Source: a virus
DNA: 22,240 nucleotides
IMG/VR virus record: IMGVR_UViG_3300025127_000323
Span: 1 to 22,240 of that record
Reading direction: 5' to 3' (one strand)
Shown here piece after piece: positions 1 to 6,390 of this stretch; positions within the stretch are counted from its first letter, which is position 1, and each line of letters opens with the position of its first letter. A program made the position numbers and the translations under genes. The notes beneath the pieces were generated by a model that saw nothing but the letters and a program-made list of their open reading frames with translations, was not told the origin of the DNA and searched no databases.

Positions 1-15
1 AATGTGAGGAAGTAG
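1..15 (+). CDS. Possible 3' end of an upstream gene (partial)
   Basis: The first five codons in frame 1 read AAT GTG AGG AAG TAG. The stop lies directly against the ATG of the gp59 gene, so the bases could be the tail of an upstream co-transcribed gene whose end carries the GAGG ribosome-binding site of gp59. Only four residues are visible and nothing can be said about identity. The frame is chosen only because end-to-start packing is the rule in this window. Confidence 0.3.
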   Translation, partial: NVRK

Positions 16-606
16 ATGAAAGTGACACCCTTTGAAACCTATCAAACATATCTTTCCGTAAAGAATCATTTTTCAAATCCGAAATATGATTATTTTAAAT
101 ATGGTGGTAGGTCAAGAGCAAAGATAGCAGCATTTAATAAAAGAAAGGATAAGTATTGGTTTGAAAAGACATCAAGAAAATATCCTGATAAAGAGATAGT
201 AGAATTTCTAGTATCTAATTTTATATCTGCTGATAATCCACAAACTCTTTGGATTGGAGAGATTATGAACTCTGGTGAGAAAGTATATTCTGAGTGGTCA
301 AAAACTCAGCAGAGCTTAGGGTACATATTTAAGGATAAAATTACTGACTTGTTGGATAATAATAATCTAGAGGAGTTGTTTGATTGTTCTACTGGTCATC
401 CACTATTACTTAAGAAGTATCTTAGTGGTGAGTTGAATTTGGAGATACTTGTTATCCTTGAACACATCTTTCATTTTGTAAAAGATTTTGATAGTAAATT
501 ATCTGATCCCGTGTGGGAAACCGTAAGTATGAAAATTACTAAGTATACTCCTTTCATAAATATAGATGTATTCCAATACAAAAAAGTCCTTAGAGAAATC
601 GTATGA
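16..606 (+). CDS. 59: gp59-like loader of the replicative DNA helicase
   Basis: T4 gp59 binds fork DNA, gp32 and the gp41 helicase, and loads the helicase at replication and recombination forks in the infected cytoplasm. The 196-aa product is close to T4 gp59 (about 217 aa). It has the family's basic N-terminal part (MKVTPFETYQTYLSVKNHF, then Lys/Arg/Tyr-rich segments to about residue 60) and an all-helical C-terminal half. The assignment rests on this overall pattern plus position: it directly precedes a gp33-position gene and gp32, the order seen in T4-like cyanophages. The ATG has a good Shine-Dalgarno (GAGGAAG) just upstream. Its last codons overlap the next start (ATGA), so the two are probably translationally coupled. 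Identification is by recognition, without a database search. Confidence 0.85.
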   Translation: MKVTPFETYQTYLSVKNHFSNPKYDYFKYGGRSRAKIAAFNKRKDKYWFEKTSRKYPDKEIVEFLVSNFISADNPQTLWIGEIMNSGEKVYSEWSKTQQSLGYIFKDKITDLLDNNNLEELFDCSTGHPLLLKKYLSGELNLEILVILEHIFHFVKDFDSKLSDPVWETVSMKITKYTPFINIDVFQYKKVLREIV

Positions 607-935
607 GTGCTTTCTTTGAATCAGAGATTATTAAAGAGGAATTGGGTGTGATCAATAAACTTCAAGAAGAAGTTTATGGAAAACTTATTCATTTCCATAT
701 GATGACTCATGATGAACAACTAGATCATATTAGTAAATTGTCTGAACTATTAGACAAACAACGTGTCATGTATGCTAGATTATCTTTATCAGATGATCCA
801 GAATGTAAAGTTATGAAAGAGAGTTTAAATAAAACAGTTGCCATGATGGGATACCCAGAGGGAACTGATGTTAAACTATTATTTGATAACATGCACACAA
901 CTATTGATGCACTTAAAGACTTTCTCAAAGCATAG
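603..935 (+). CDS. 33: gp33-position protein, DUF1825-like; probable late-transcription co-activator
   Basis: In T4, gp33 links the sliding clamp to host RNA polymerase for late transcription, and the gene lies between 59 and 32, as here. The 110-aa product is mostly helical and soluble. It starts with a pattern like FFxSEIIKEE and has a middle helix LLDKQRVMYARLSLSDD. It ends with MMGYPEGTDVKLLFDNMHTT and a short helix. From memory this arrangement (FF.S.I..EE; R.F..R..LS.D; MG...QMF..MH.T) resembles the cyanobacterial DUF1825 family more than T4 gp33. It overlaps gp59 by four bases. The gp33 role is inferred from synteny, and the DUF1825 likeness from remembered family features. Confidence 0.65.
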   Translation: MSAFFESEIIKEELGVINKLQEEVYGKLIHFHMMTHDEQLDHISKLSELLDKQRVMYARLSLSDDPECKVMKESLNKTVAMMGYPEGTDVKLLFDNMHTTIDALKDFLKA

Positions 936-937
936 AG

Positions 938-965
938 TTGATTTTTATCAATTATATGCTATAAT
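938..965 (+). promoter_or_regulatory. Sigma70-like promoter of gp32
   Basis: A TTGATT box (938-943) is separated by 16 bases from a perfect TATAAT (960-965), and TG at 957-958 makes it an extended -10. It lies in the 70-base gap between the gp33-position gene and gp32, about 40 bases upstream of the gp32 ATG. The -35 box overlaps a small TTGAT-TTTT-ATCAA inverted repeat (938-951). This would let unmodified host polymerase transcribe gp32 strongly and early, independently of gp59/gp33. Confidence 0.7.
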
Positions 966-1005
966 ATAAACAATCCCACGATCAAATTAATCCGAGGTAA
1001 TCTAA

Positions 1006-1911
1006 ATGTCATTCGCAGACTTAAAAAAGCAATCCAAATTAGGATCCTTGACCGCTAAATTAGTGAAGCAGGTTGAGAAGATGAATAATACTGGAAGCAC
1101 AGGTGATGATCGTCTATGGAAATTAGACGTTGATAAATCAGGTAACGGTTATGCTGTTATTAGATTTCTACCTGCACCAAATGGTGAAGATCTTCCATTC
1201 GTAAAACTATACTCCCATGCCTTTCAAGGTCCTGGTGGTTGGTATATCGAAAACTCTTTGACTTCACTTGGTCAAAAAGATCCAGTATCCGAGTACAACA
1301 CAACTTTGTGGAATAACGGTACAGACGCTGGAAAAGAGTTAGCAAGAAAGCAAAAGCGTAAACTAACTTATATTAGTAACATTTACGTTGTGAAGGATCC
1401 ATCAAATCCTGAGAACGAAGGTAAAGTATTCTTATACAAATATGGTAAGAAGATCTTTGATAAACTTACTGCAGCAATGCAACCTGAGTTTGAAGATGAA
1501 GAAGCAATTGATCCATTTGATTTCTGGCAAGGTGCTAACTTTAAGTTGAAAGCAAAGAATGTTGCAGGATACAGAAACTACGATAGTTCTGAGTTTGCTG
1601 CACCAAGTCCTTTACTTGATGATGATGACGCAATGGAGTCATTATGGAAGAAGCAATTCTCTCTTGCTGAGTTAGTTGCTGCTGATCAGTTTAAATCATA
1701 TGAAGATTTGAAGAAGCGTCTTGGTTATGTTCTTGGAAATGCTGCACCTCGTCAAGATGTAGAAGTCGAAGACGAAGTTGAAATAATTCAGAGAGAAAGA
1801 GCAGAGCAAGTTGTTACTGCTGCAACTGAGTCTACTTCAGCATCAGTTACTGCTTCTGCAGACGCTGAAGATGACACACTCTCATACTTTGCAAGACTTG
1901 CTGAAGAGTGA
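1006..1911 (+). CDS. 32: gp32 single-stranded DNA-binding protein
   Basis: gp32 coats ssDNA during phage replication, recombination and repair. The 301-aa product matches T4 gp32 in length (301 aa). It has a basic N-terminal cooperativity segment (KKQSKLGSLTAKL), an OB-fold core with aromatic DNA-contact segments (RLWKLDVDKSGNGYAVIRFLPAP, GPGGWYIENSLTSLG, and later FDFWQGANFKLKAKN), and an acidic C-terminal tail (from about residue 250) that in T4 recruits partners such as gp59. The zinc ligands of T4 gp32 (one His, three Cys) are not conserved: the loop after WYIEN has no cysteine. The start is supported by a Shine-Dalgarno-like CGAGGTAA. An upstream promoter and a downstream hairpin terminator suggest a discrete monocistronic transcript besides read-through. 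Confidence 0.95.
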   Translation: MSFADLKKQSKLGSLTAKLVKQVEKMNNTGSTGDDRLWKLDVDKSGNGYAVIRFLPAPNGEDLPFVKLYSHAFQGPGGWYIENSLTSLGQKDPVSEYNTTLWNNGTDAGKELARKQKRKLTYISNIYVVKDPSNPENEGKVFLYKYGKKIFDKLTAAMQPEFEDEEAIDPFDFWQGANFKLKAKNVAGYRNYDSSEFAAPSPLLDDDDAMESLWKKQFSLAELVAADQFKSYEDLKKRLGYVLGNAAPRQDVEVEDEVEIIQRERAEQVVTAATESTSASVTASADAEDDTLSYFARLAEE

Positions 1912-1980
1912 GATACAATCAACTCTGTCTAACATTGTTAGTCATAGCAGCATATTTAAATTTACTACTTAAGTAAACAT

Positions 1981-2008
1981 AGACCGTAGAGAAATCTACG
2001 GTCTTTTA
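1981..2008 (+). terminator. Intrinsic terminator after gp32
   Basis: A perfect 10-bp stem, AGACCGTAGA (1981-1990) pairing with TCTACGGTCT (1995-2004), closes a GAAA tetraloop (1991-1994) and is followed by TTTT. It lies about 70 bases after the gp32 stop. Only the plus strand has the T run, so it should stop gp32 transcripts before they run antisense into the convergent gp53 gene, whose stop codon (2006-2008) lies in the T tract. Confidence 0.85.
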
Positions 2009-2656
2009 ATTTGGATCTGTATTTCTTGTATTCTCTGTTTTAATTAAGTCTGTATCAATAAATTGTGATGAATCTGTATATCTCATTATTGTTCTCATAT
2101 CCTTCAAGAAGATTCCAAGATATTGTGGACTTAAAATATAGATTTCTCTTTTAGCATCATTTAATTTAGTTTCATATTCATAATTAGTTACACCACCTAC
2201 AGGATTTAGTGTAGCGGTGGAGGACGCTGGATCTGGAATTGTAAATCCAGAATCTACGACTTTTCCTTTGGGAAATACCAATCTACCGTTAGCATCTTTT
2301 ACTTCTGTAGTTTCATAGTGACGAATTTGATTAAGATCATTTCCATACTTATTAAATGCATAGTTATACATGTCACGACTATCTAATGGCCATTGATCTC
2401 TTACATTGGTTATATTTGCACTCGTAAGGACAACCCAATCCAATCCCTCATCACCATATACCGATTCTGCAACTTGATCAGGTCTAACACCATCCCTAAT
2501 ATAATAACTATTCAAAGATGTAAAAATATAACTTAAATCATCACGTAATTTTGCTCTACGAAATAAATTTTTTACTTGAATATAATCTGTAGAATTATTT
2601 CTTTCTTTTAGGAAAGATTGATAATTTAAGTTTGGTAGTTCTCTAAAATAAGTCAT
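2006..2656 (-). CDS. 53: gp53 baseplate wedge protein
   Basis: In T4 gp53 joins the last wedge intermediate and helps lock wedges around the hub. The 216-aa product shows the family's diagnostic block near residues 47-78: YYIRDGVRPDQVAESVYG followed by DWVVLTSANI. T4 has YYIKGSPRPEELANAIYG and a W-V-L-L stretch. A second conserved area is the DPLD-like SRDMYNYAFNKYGNDLNQIRHYET. The C-terminal part (LNDAKREIYILSPQYLGIFLKDMRTIMRYTD) matches the family's closing helix pattern. The gene is last in the minus-strand block; its ATG overlaps the stop of gp48 by one base (TAATG), which implies coupled translation. The stop codon sits at the gp32 terminator, so transcription here is convergent. Confidence 0.9.
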   Translation of the reverse strand: MTYFRELPNLNYQSFLKERNNSTDYIQVKNLFRRAKLRDDLSYIFTSLNSYYIRDGVRPDQVAESVYGDEGLDWVVLTSANITNVRDQWPLDSRDMYNYAFNKYGNDLNQIRHYETTEVKDANGRLVFPKGKVVDSGFTIPDPASSTATLNPVGGVTNYEYETKLNDAKREIYILSPQYLGIFLKDMRTIMRYTDSSQFIDTDLIKTENTRNTDPN

Positions 2657-3762
2657 TAGTATCCAACTCCTTTTCCAGCTGCTTTAGTATCATAATCTTC
2701 TTGATAAACTGGATTGACTTCTGTGAATGAGCATTGAACAGACATGTGTGTTGGTGTACCATCATAAAATGTTGAATAATTTCCTGACTGTGTATAATTA
2801 ACTTTTAAATTTGTAAGATGAGCAGGTAAAAATTTGTTTAAAAATGGATGAGATTTACTTCCCTGTTTGTACTCTAGTTGAAATATATCTGGTTGTTTAA
2901 TAAAGACACCTTTTCCTGTTGTGCCTTTTTTTGCAGCCATAGATCTTTTTAAAACTTTAATTATATTTTTTACTTGTTGTGCTTCATCATAATTACGAGG
3001 AAAAAATTCAAATTGAAATGGGAATACTCTAAGTTGAACTCCTTCAAACAATAATTCAAGATTTGGATTTAAAATTTGACCAGATGCTCTTGCTATTAAT
3101 TGATTGGGTGTAACATTACCACCGAATGCACCGATTGCACGACCTGCAATCGCTGCTGATATCGCATCTTGATTACCTGCTATTGCATCAGCCCCTTCTT
3201 TAATTATCAACCCAAATGCTTGTTGTATTTGTTTGAAATTTGGATTATCCAATGTGGAGGCTACCAAACCAGTACCAATTGCTTCCAATGGATTTAAAGT
3301 TCCGTTTCCATATTGTACACCGTTTGAATCTTGAACTTGTCTTGGTATTGGTAAGTATATCGTATGTTTCGCTTTTTGATTTTTATTTGCAGTAGAAGCT
3401 GTTCTTAAAGCAAATGGACTTGCTTCTGCATCTTTTAATGCATCTCCTCCTTCTACAATAGCATCATTACCTTCACCTTTAACATTAACTAAACCTTGTA
3501 AGTTTAAACCAGCTTCTTTGAAATCAGATATTCTGATAACTAAAAAATCCATAGAATCATCTAAGGCAGTATTGGGATATCTTAGTGTTTCTGGAAGACC
3601 ACCAGTGGTATCGTAATCTTTTACTCCATCTTTGTCTTTTGTTTCTTCTCTTTTTTTAGCATCATAAGTATTCATCGCTTCAACGGAATCAAATCCTCTC
3701 ATACCAGATATCTGTTCTTGACTAAATCCTGTTGTATTTGTACTACCTAAGTTTCCTGCCAT
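2656..3762 (-). CDS. 48: gp48-like baseplate tail-tube cap protein
   Basis: T4 gp48 caps the baseplate hub and, with gp54, provides the platform on which the gp19 tube polymerises. The product is 368 aa (T4: 364). The N-terminal third is polar. The middle (about 190-230) is Ala/Gly-rich. The C-terminal third looks like the tube-initiator domain: RVFPFQFEFFPRNYDEAQQV, a helix with KNIIKVLKRSM, a PDIFQLEY strand, and the closing MSVQCSFTEVNPVYQEDY strand. That ending is characteristic of cyanophage gp48/gp54-type proteins. The gene sits between gp53 and the unassigned 152-aa gene on the minus strand. gp48 is more likely than gp54 from length and neighbours, but the two T4 proteins are related and the labels could be exchanged. 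Confidence 0.75.
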   Translation of the reverse strand: MAGNLGSTNTTGFSQEQISGMRGFDSVEAMNTYDAKKREETKDKDGVKDYDTTGGLPETLRYPNTALDDSMDFLVIRISDFKEAGLNLQGLVNVKGEGNDAIVEGGDALKDAEASPFALRTASTANKNQKAKHTIYLPIPRQVQDSNGVQYGNGTLNPLEAIGTGLVASTLDNPNFKQIQQAFGLIIKEGADAIAGNQDAISAAIAGRAIGAFGGNVTPNQLIARASGQILNPNLELLFEGVQLRVFPFQFEFFPRNYDEAQQVKNIIKVLKRSMAAKKGTTGKGVFIKQPDIFQLEYKQGSKSHPFLNKFLPAHLTNLKVNYTQSGNYSTFYDGTPTHMSVQCSFTEVNPVYQEDYDTKAAGKGVGY

Positions 3763-3781
3763 TTATCGACCTACTTTTTTA

Positions 3782-4240
3782 CTATTTAGGAGGTTTCATT
3801 TGGAAATTCTGAAATGGTATCAATTCTAGGTCTTTCAACTCATCCGAAGTCACTTCATATAATCCACCTTGTACTTCTGGATAGGTGTATTTTCTGTTTC
3901 TACCCCAGTGAAAATTATATGCAATAAATCCATAAGAGAATACTTCAGTTACTTGAACTAAGGGATTCAAATCAAATTTAATCTCTGGTGTCTTCGCCAT
4001 GTATCTAAAAATATAATATGAACCTGGTATTGGCACAACAGGACCTTCAGTTAAAACAGTCTTAACTCGTGTTGCAAGTTCATCTGGATTTTTTATACTG
4101 ACTAGACTGTCTGATATTGGACGAATACGGTTCCCAAGTGTATCTTCAGGTCTATCCTCTTTATACAAACCTTCATCTATCAGTTTTTTTCTAAGTCTTA
4201 ATAGTGCTTTAGGAGATAATCGTGTTGCTCTACGTGCCAT
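3782..4240 (-). CDS. Conserved-looking unassigned protein between gp4 and gp48 (152 aa)
   Basis: I do not recognise a named family. The N-terminal 35 residues are strongly basic (MARRATRLSPKALLRLRKKL), followed by a central helix. A beta-rich C-terminal half contains PGSYYIFRYMAKTPEIKFDLNP, split around a P-x-V/Q-x-T-E-V strand, an aromatic FIAYNFHWG stretch, and a tail rich in Glu/Leu/Phe. The basic start hints at nucleic-acid contact or assembly on DNA, but that is only composition. Its start overlaps the end of gp4 by 11 bases on the minus strand, so it is surely co-transcribed with gp4 and probably acts in head completion or baseplate assembly. A GGAA ribosome-binding site precedes the ATG. 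Confidence 0.8.
   Translation of the reverse strand: MARRATRLSPKALLRLRKKLIDEGLYKEDRPEDTLGNRIRPISDSLVSIKNPDELATRVKTVLTEGPVVPIPGSYYIFRYMAKTPEIKFDLNPLVQVTEVFSYGFIAYNFHWGRNRKYTYPEVQGGLYEVTSDELKDLELIPFQNFQMKPPK
3783..3789 (-). promoter_or_regulatory. Putative late-promoter element upstream of gp48
   Basis: On the minus strand the heptamer CTAAATA lies 21 bases before the gp48 ATG. It overlaps the last codon and TAG stop of the 152-aa gene. It resembles the T4 late -10 sequence TATAAATA and is identical to the two copies in the gp4 divergent intergenic region. The motif is short and AT-rich, so chance is not excluded. Confidence 0.4.
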
Positions 4241-4676
4241 ATTTAATTCCTAATTCTTTCTCAGTGAATACTTTGAACTCATATCCACGATCTTTACACC
4301 AGTCATCTGCTGCTTCCCACTTTGCTTGATTCTTTGCATATTCATATGCTTCACGTAGATAACCTTTTGTTTGTCTTTTTGGTTTTGCTGGTGGTTTTGT
4401 TTGTTTAGCAGGTTTTATTTCTATAATATATTTCTTGATTGCACCTGTACTTTCTTTCACTTTGATGTAGAAATCAGGAAAGTATCTATGTGGTCTATTG
4501 TCGATTGGTGAACGATACCAAACATACATTTCTTCACTACCCCATTCAAGTATTCTTTCATTATTATCACAGTAAACCATAAATTTTCTTTCCCAAAGTG
4601 ACCTATAAACTATGTTTGTAGGATTACCTTTATACTTTCGAGGATAAGATGGTTGATATTTACCCTTATAAGTCAT
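4230..4676 (-). CDS. 4: gp4 head-completion protein
   Basis: T4 gp4 (gp50/gp4) is needed to finish DNA-filled heads before tail joining. The 148-aa product matches T4 gp4 in size (about 150 aa). It has the family's sequence path: VYRSLWERKFMVYCDNN, ILEWGSEE, YRSPIDNRPHRYFPDFYI, then YIIEIKPAKQTKPP. The PDF...EIK arrangement (about residues 66-68 and 86-88) is like a PD-(D/E)xK nuclease core, as in TnsA-like and gp4-type proteins, so the protein may act on DNA. A conserved WEAADDWCKDRGYEFKVFTE segment closes the domain. It is the first gene of the minus-strand unit, with a CTAAATA motif about 28 bases upstream. In T4 genes 4 and 53 are likewise neighbours. Confidence 0.9.
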   Translation of the reverse strand: MTYKGKYQPSYPRKYKGNPTNIVYRSLWERKFMVYCDNNERILEWGSEEMYVWYRSPIDNRPHRYFPDFYIKVKESTGAIKKYIIEIKPAKQTKPPAKPKRQTKGYLREAYEYAKNQAKWEAADDWCKDRGYEFKVFTEKELGIKYGT

Positions 4677-4683
4677 CTAAATA
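4677..4683 (+). promoter_or_regulatory. Putative late-promoter element for the tail-tube-fold/gp26 operon
   Basis: CTAAATA on the plus strand, 28 bases before the GTG start at 4712. It is similar to the T4 late promoter TATAAATA. The gene cluster downstream (baseplate and tail) is of late type. It overlaps the start region of the divergent gp4 gene. Confidence 0.45.
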
Positions 4684-4703
4684 ATAATAAGACAAGTTTT
4701 AGG

Positions 4704-4710
4704 TATTTAG
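4704..4710 (-). promoter_or_regulatory. Putative late-promoter element for the gp4-gp53 operon
   Basis: CTAAATA read on the minus strand, 27 bases before the gp4 ATG. It mirrors the plus-strand copy at 4677-4683, so each promoter would fire across the other's element within a 35-base intergenic space. Confidence 0.45.
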
Positions 4711-4711
4711 A

Positions 4712-5452
4712 GTGGTAAGACCCCGTAGGATATCAGATTTTAAACCCACATTTACAAATTTAGCACAAACATCACACTATCAGTTGATATTTGGGGGACT
4801 ACCCACTGGATTGAGACAGCATTTAAATGTAAGAGGTATAAATTATAGATTCATAACAGAAACATCAGGATTGTTATGCAGTAGTGCAGTATTACCTGGT
4901 GCAGGTCTTGCTACTGCACAGGTAGTTGGTAACTATGCAGGAGTTACAGAGAATATGGTTCATTCAAAAATATTTACTAAAATAAATTTAGAATTTTATG
5001 TTGATAATGAATATAAAAGTTTAAAATTTTTAGAACATTGGGTTGAATTTGTAGCAAACGGATCTGGTGAAGATCAATCTAGAAAAGATTACTATTATAG
5101 AATGGAATATCCTGATGATTATAAGACCTATCAAACAAAGTTAATTAAATTTGATAGAGATTATAAACAAGAAATGCAGTATAATTTTTATGGTATGTTT
5201 CCATCACAAATAAGTTCCATTCCTATAAAATATGAGGGATCTCAGGTGCTAAAGGCAACTGCTACCTTTATGTTTGATAGATACTCTGCTGGTAAATTCT
5301 CTAGTTATGATAGGTATAGAGGAAATTATAATAACTTGAAAGAAAACCAACCTAAACCTGAAGTACAAGCGATTATGGATGACGGTGGGTATAACCAAGA
5401 GGAGGCTTCCATACTAGCGTCAGGAGGTTTTGTAGAAACAGTTATCGAATAA
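4712..5452 (+). CDS. Tail-tube-fold protein (gp54/gp19-like), probable tube initiator
   Basis: The 246-aa product has the strand pattern of T4-type tube proteins. HYQLIFGGLPTGL opens the fold, followed by SSAVLPGAGLATAQVVGN and a loop with VTENMVHSKIFTKINLEFYV. Next come KFLEHWVEFVANGSG, YYYRMEYPDDYKTYQTKLIK, YNFYGMFPSQISSIPIKYEG and a closing ATATFMFDRYS strand. This is the plan of gp19 and of the initiator proteins gp54/gp48 on which the tube is nucleated. Its place at the head of the hub operon, next to gp26/gp51 and not beside a tail sheath gene, favours an initiator (gp54-like) role over the major tube protein. The start is GTG: an in-frame TAG at 4700-4702 excludes a start further upstream, and AGG at 4701-4703 can serve as ribosome-binding site. 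Confidence 0.7.
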   Translation: MVRPRRISDFKPTFTNLAQTSHYQLIFGGLPTGLRQHLNVRGINYRFITETSGLLCSSAVLPGAGLATAQVVGNYAGVTENMVHSKIFTKINLEFYVDNEYKSLKFLEHWVEFVANGSGEDQSRKDYYYRMEYPDDYKTYQTKLIKFDRDYKQEMQYNFYGMFPSQISSIPIKYEGSQVLKATATFMFDRYSAGKFSSYDRYRGNYNNLKENQPKPEVQAIMDDGGYNQEEASILASGGFVETVIE

Positions 5453-5485
5453 CCTACTATATAATATACAATTTAGTAATATATT

Positions 5486-6202
5486 ATGCCTTTACCAAAG
5501 ATTAGCACCCCGACATATGAGTTGGAAATTCCGTCAACGAAGAAAAAAATAAGATATAGACCGTTTTTAGTCAAGGAAGAAAAGATATTAATAATCGCTA
5601 TGGAAAGTCAATCTGACTCTCAGATAGCGAACGCTGTAAAAGATGTTCTCGCCAGTTGTGTACTCACAAAAGATATAAAGATAGAAGATTTATCAACATT
5701 TGATATCGAATATCTATTCTTAAATATTAGAGGTAAATCTGTTGGTGAGGATGTTGAAGTGATGGTAACTTGCCCAGATGATAATAAAACAAAAGTTCCA
5801 ACTTTAATTAAACTTGATGATATAAAAATTAAAACTTCAAAAAATCATAGTAAGGATATAAAATTAGATGATAATTTAACCTTAAGAATGAAATATCCAT
5901 CTATGAAAGAGTTTATTAAGTCAAACTTTAGTGTAGAAGGTATGAAACCTGAAGACACATTTGATTTAATTATATCTTGTATCGAACAGGTTTATAGTCA
6001 AGAGGAGTCATGGTCTTCTTCAGACTGTACTAAGGATGAGATGGATGAGTTTCTTGATCAATTGAATTCTACACAATTTAAAGAGATTGAGAAGTTTTTT
6101 GAAACAATGCCTAAATTATCTCACACATTAAAGGTAAAAAATCCTAAGACTAATGTTGTAAATGATATAAAATTGGAGGGACTGACTGCTTTTTTCGGGT
6201 AG
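5486..6202 (+). CDS. 26: gp26-like baseplate hub protein
   Basis: T4 gp26 takes part in baseplate hub assembly. The product is 238 aa (T4: 208). It begins with a short beta segment (PTYELEIPSTKKKIRYRPFLVKEEK, given here in part as IRYRPFLVKEEKILIIA) and a helix with SDSQIANAVKDVLASCVL. These are followed by LSTFDIEYLFLNIRGKSVGE and VMVTCPDD, a combination typical of the T4-like baseplate family found in cyanophages. The second half has an acidic helix region around residues 150-215 and ends TAFFG. It is followed two bases later by gp51, as expected for the hub module. The upstream 33 bases are almost pure A/T with no clear Shine-Dalgarno. Confidence 0.8.
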   Translation: MPLPKISTPTYELEIPSTKKKIRYRPFLVKEEKILIIAMESQSDSQIANAVKDVLASCVLTKDIKIEDLSTFDIEYLFLNIRGKSVGEDVEVMVTCPDDNKTKVPTLIKLDDIKIKTSKNHSKDIKLDDNLTLRMKYPSMKEFIKSNFSVEGMKPEDTFDLIISCIEQVYSQEESWSSSDCTKDEMDEFLDQLNSTQFKEIEKFFETMPKLSHTLKVKNPKTNVVNDIKLEGLTAFFG

Positions 6203-6204
6203 GT

Positions 6205-6390
6205 ATGGCTCATGAAGATCTTGAGTCATACTTTAAAACAAATTTTGCCTTGATGCAACACCATAAATATAGTTTGACAGAGCTTGAAAATATGATTCCT
6301 TGGGAAAGAGAAGTTTATCTATCCCTACTACATCAGTTCATTGAAGAGCAAAATCTAAAGGCACAACAAGAACAAGGTTTAAATGGATGA
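6205..6390 (+). CDS. 51: gp51-like baseplate hub assembly catalyst (61 aa)
   Basis: A small acidic helical protein containing SLTELENMIPWEREVYLSLL, the segment typical of phage hub assembly chaperones next to gp26 (comparable to small tail-assembly proteins that follow a gp26-like gene in many phages). T4 gp51 is larger, so this is the short cyanophage form. The ATG follows the gp26 stop after two bases, with GGGTAGG as a plausible ribosome-binding site within the end of gp26. It overlaps the next gene by eight bases. Confidence 0.7.
   Translation: MAHEDLESYFKTNFALMQHHKYSLTELENMIPWEREVYLSLLHQFIEEQNLKAQQEQGLNG

Noticed and set aside
1929-1941. CTAACATTGTTAG palindrome after gp32
   Set aside because: Only one base remains between the arms, so it cannot form an RNA hairpin; no known operator fits. 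The strong hairpin at 1981-2004 explains termination.
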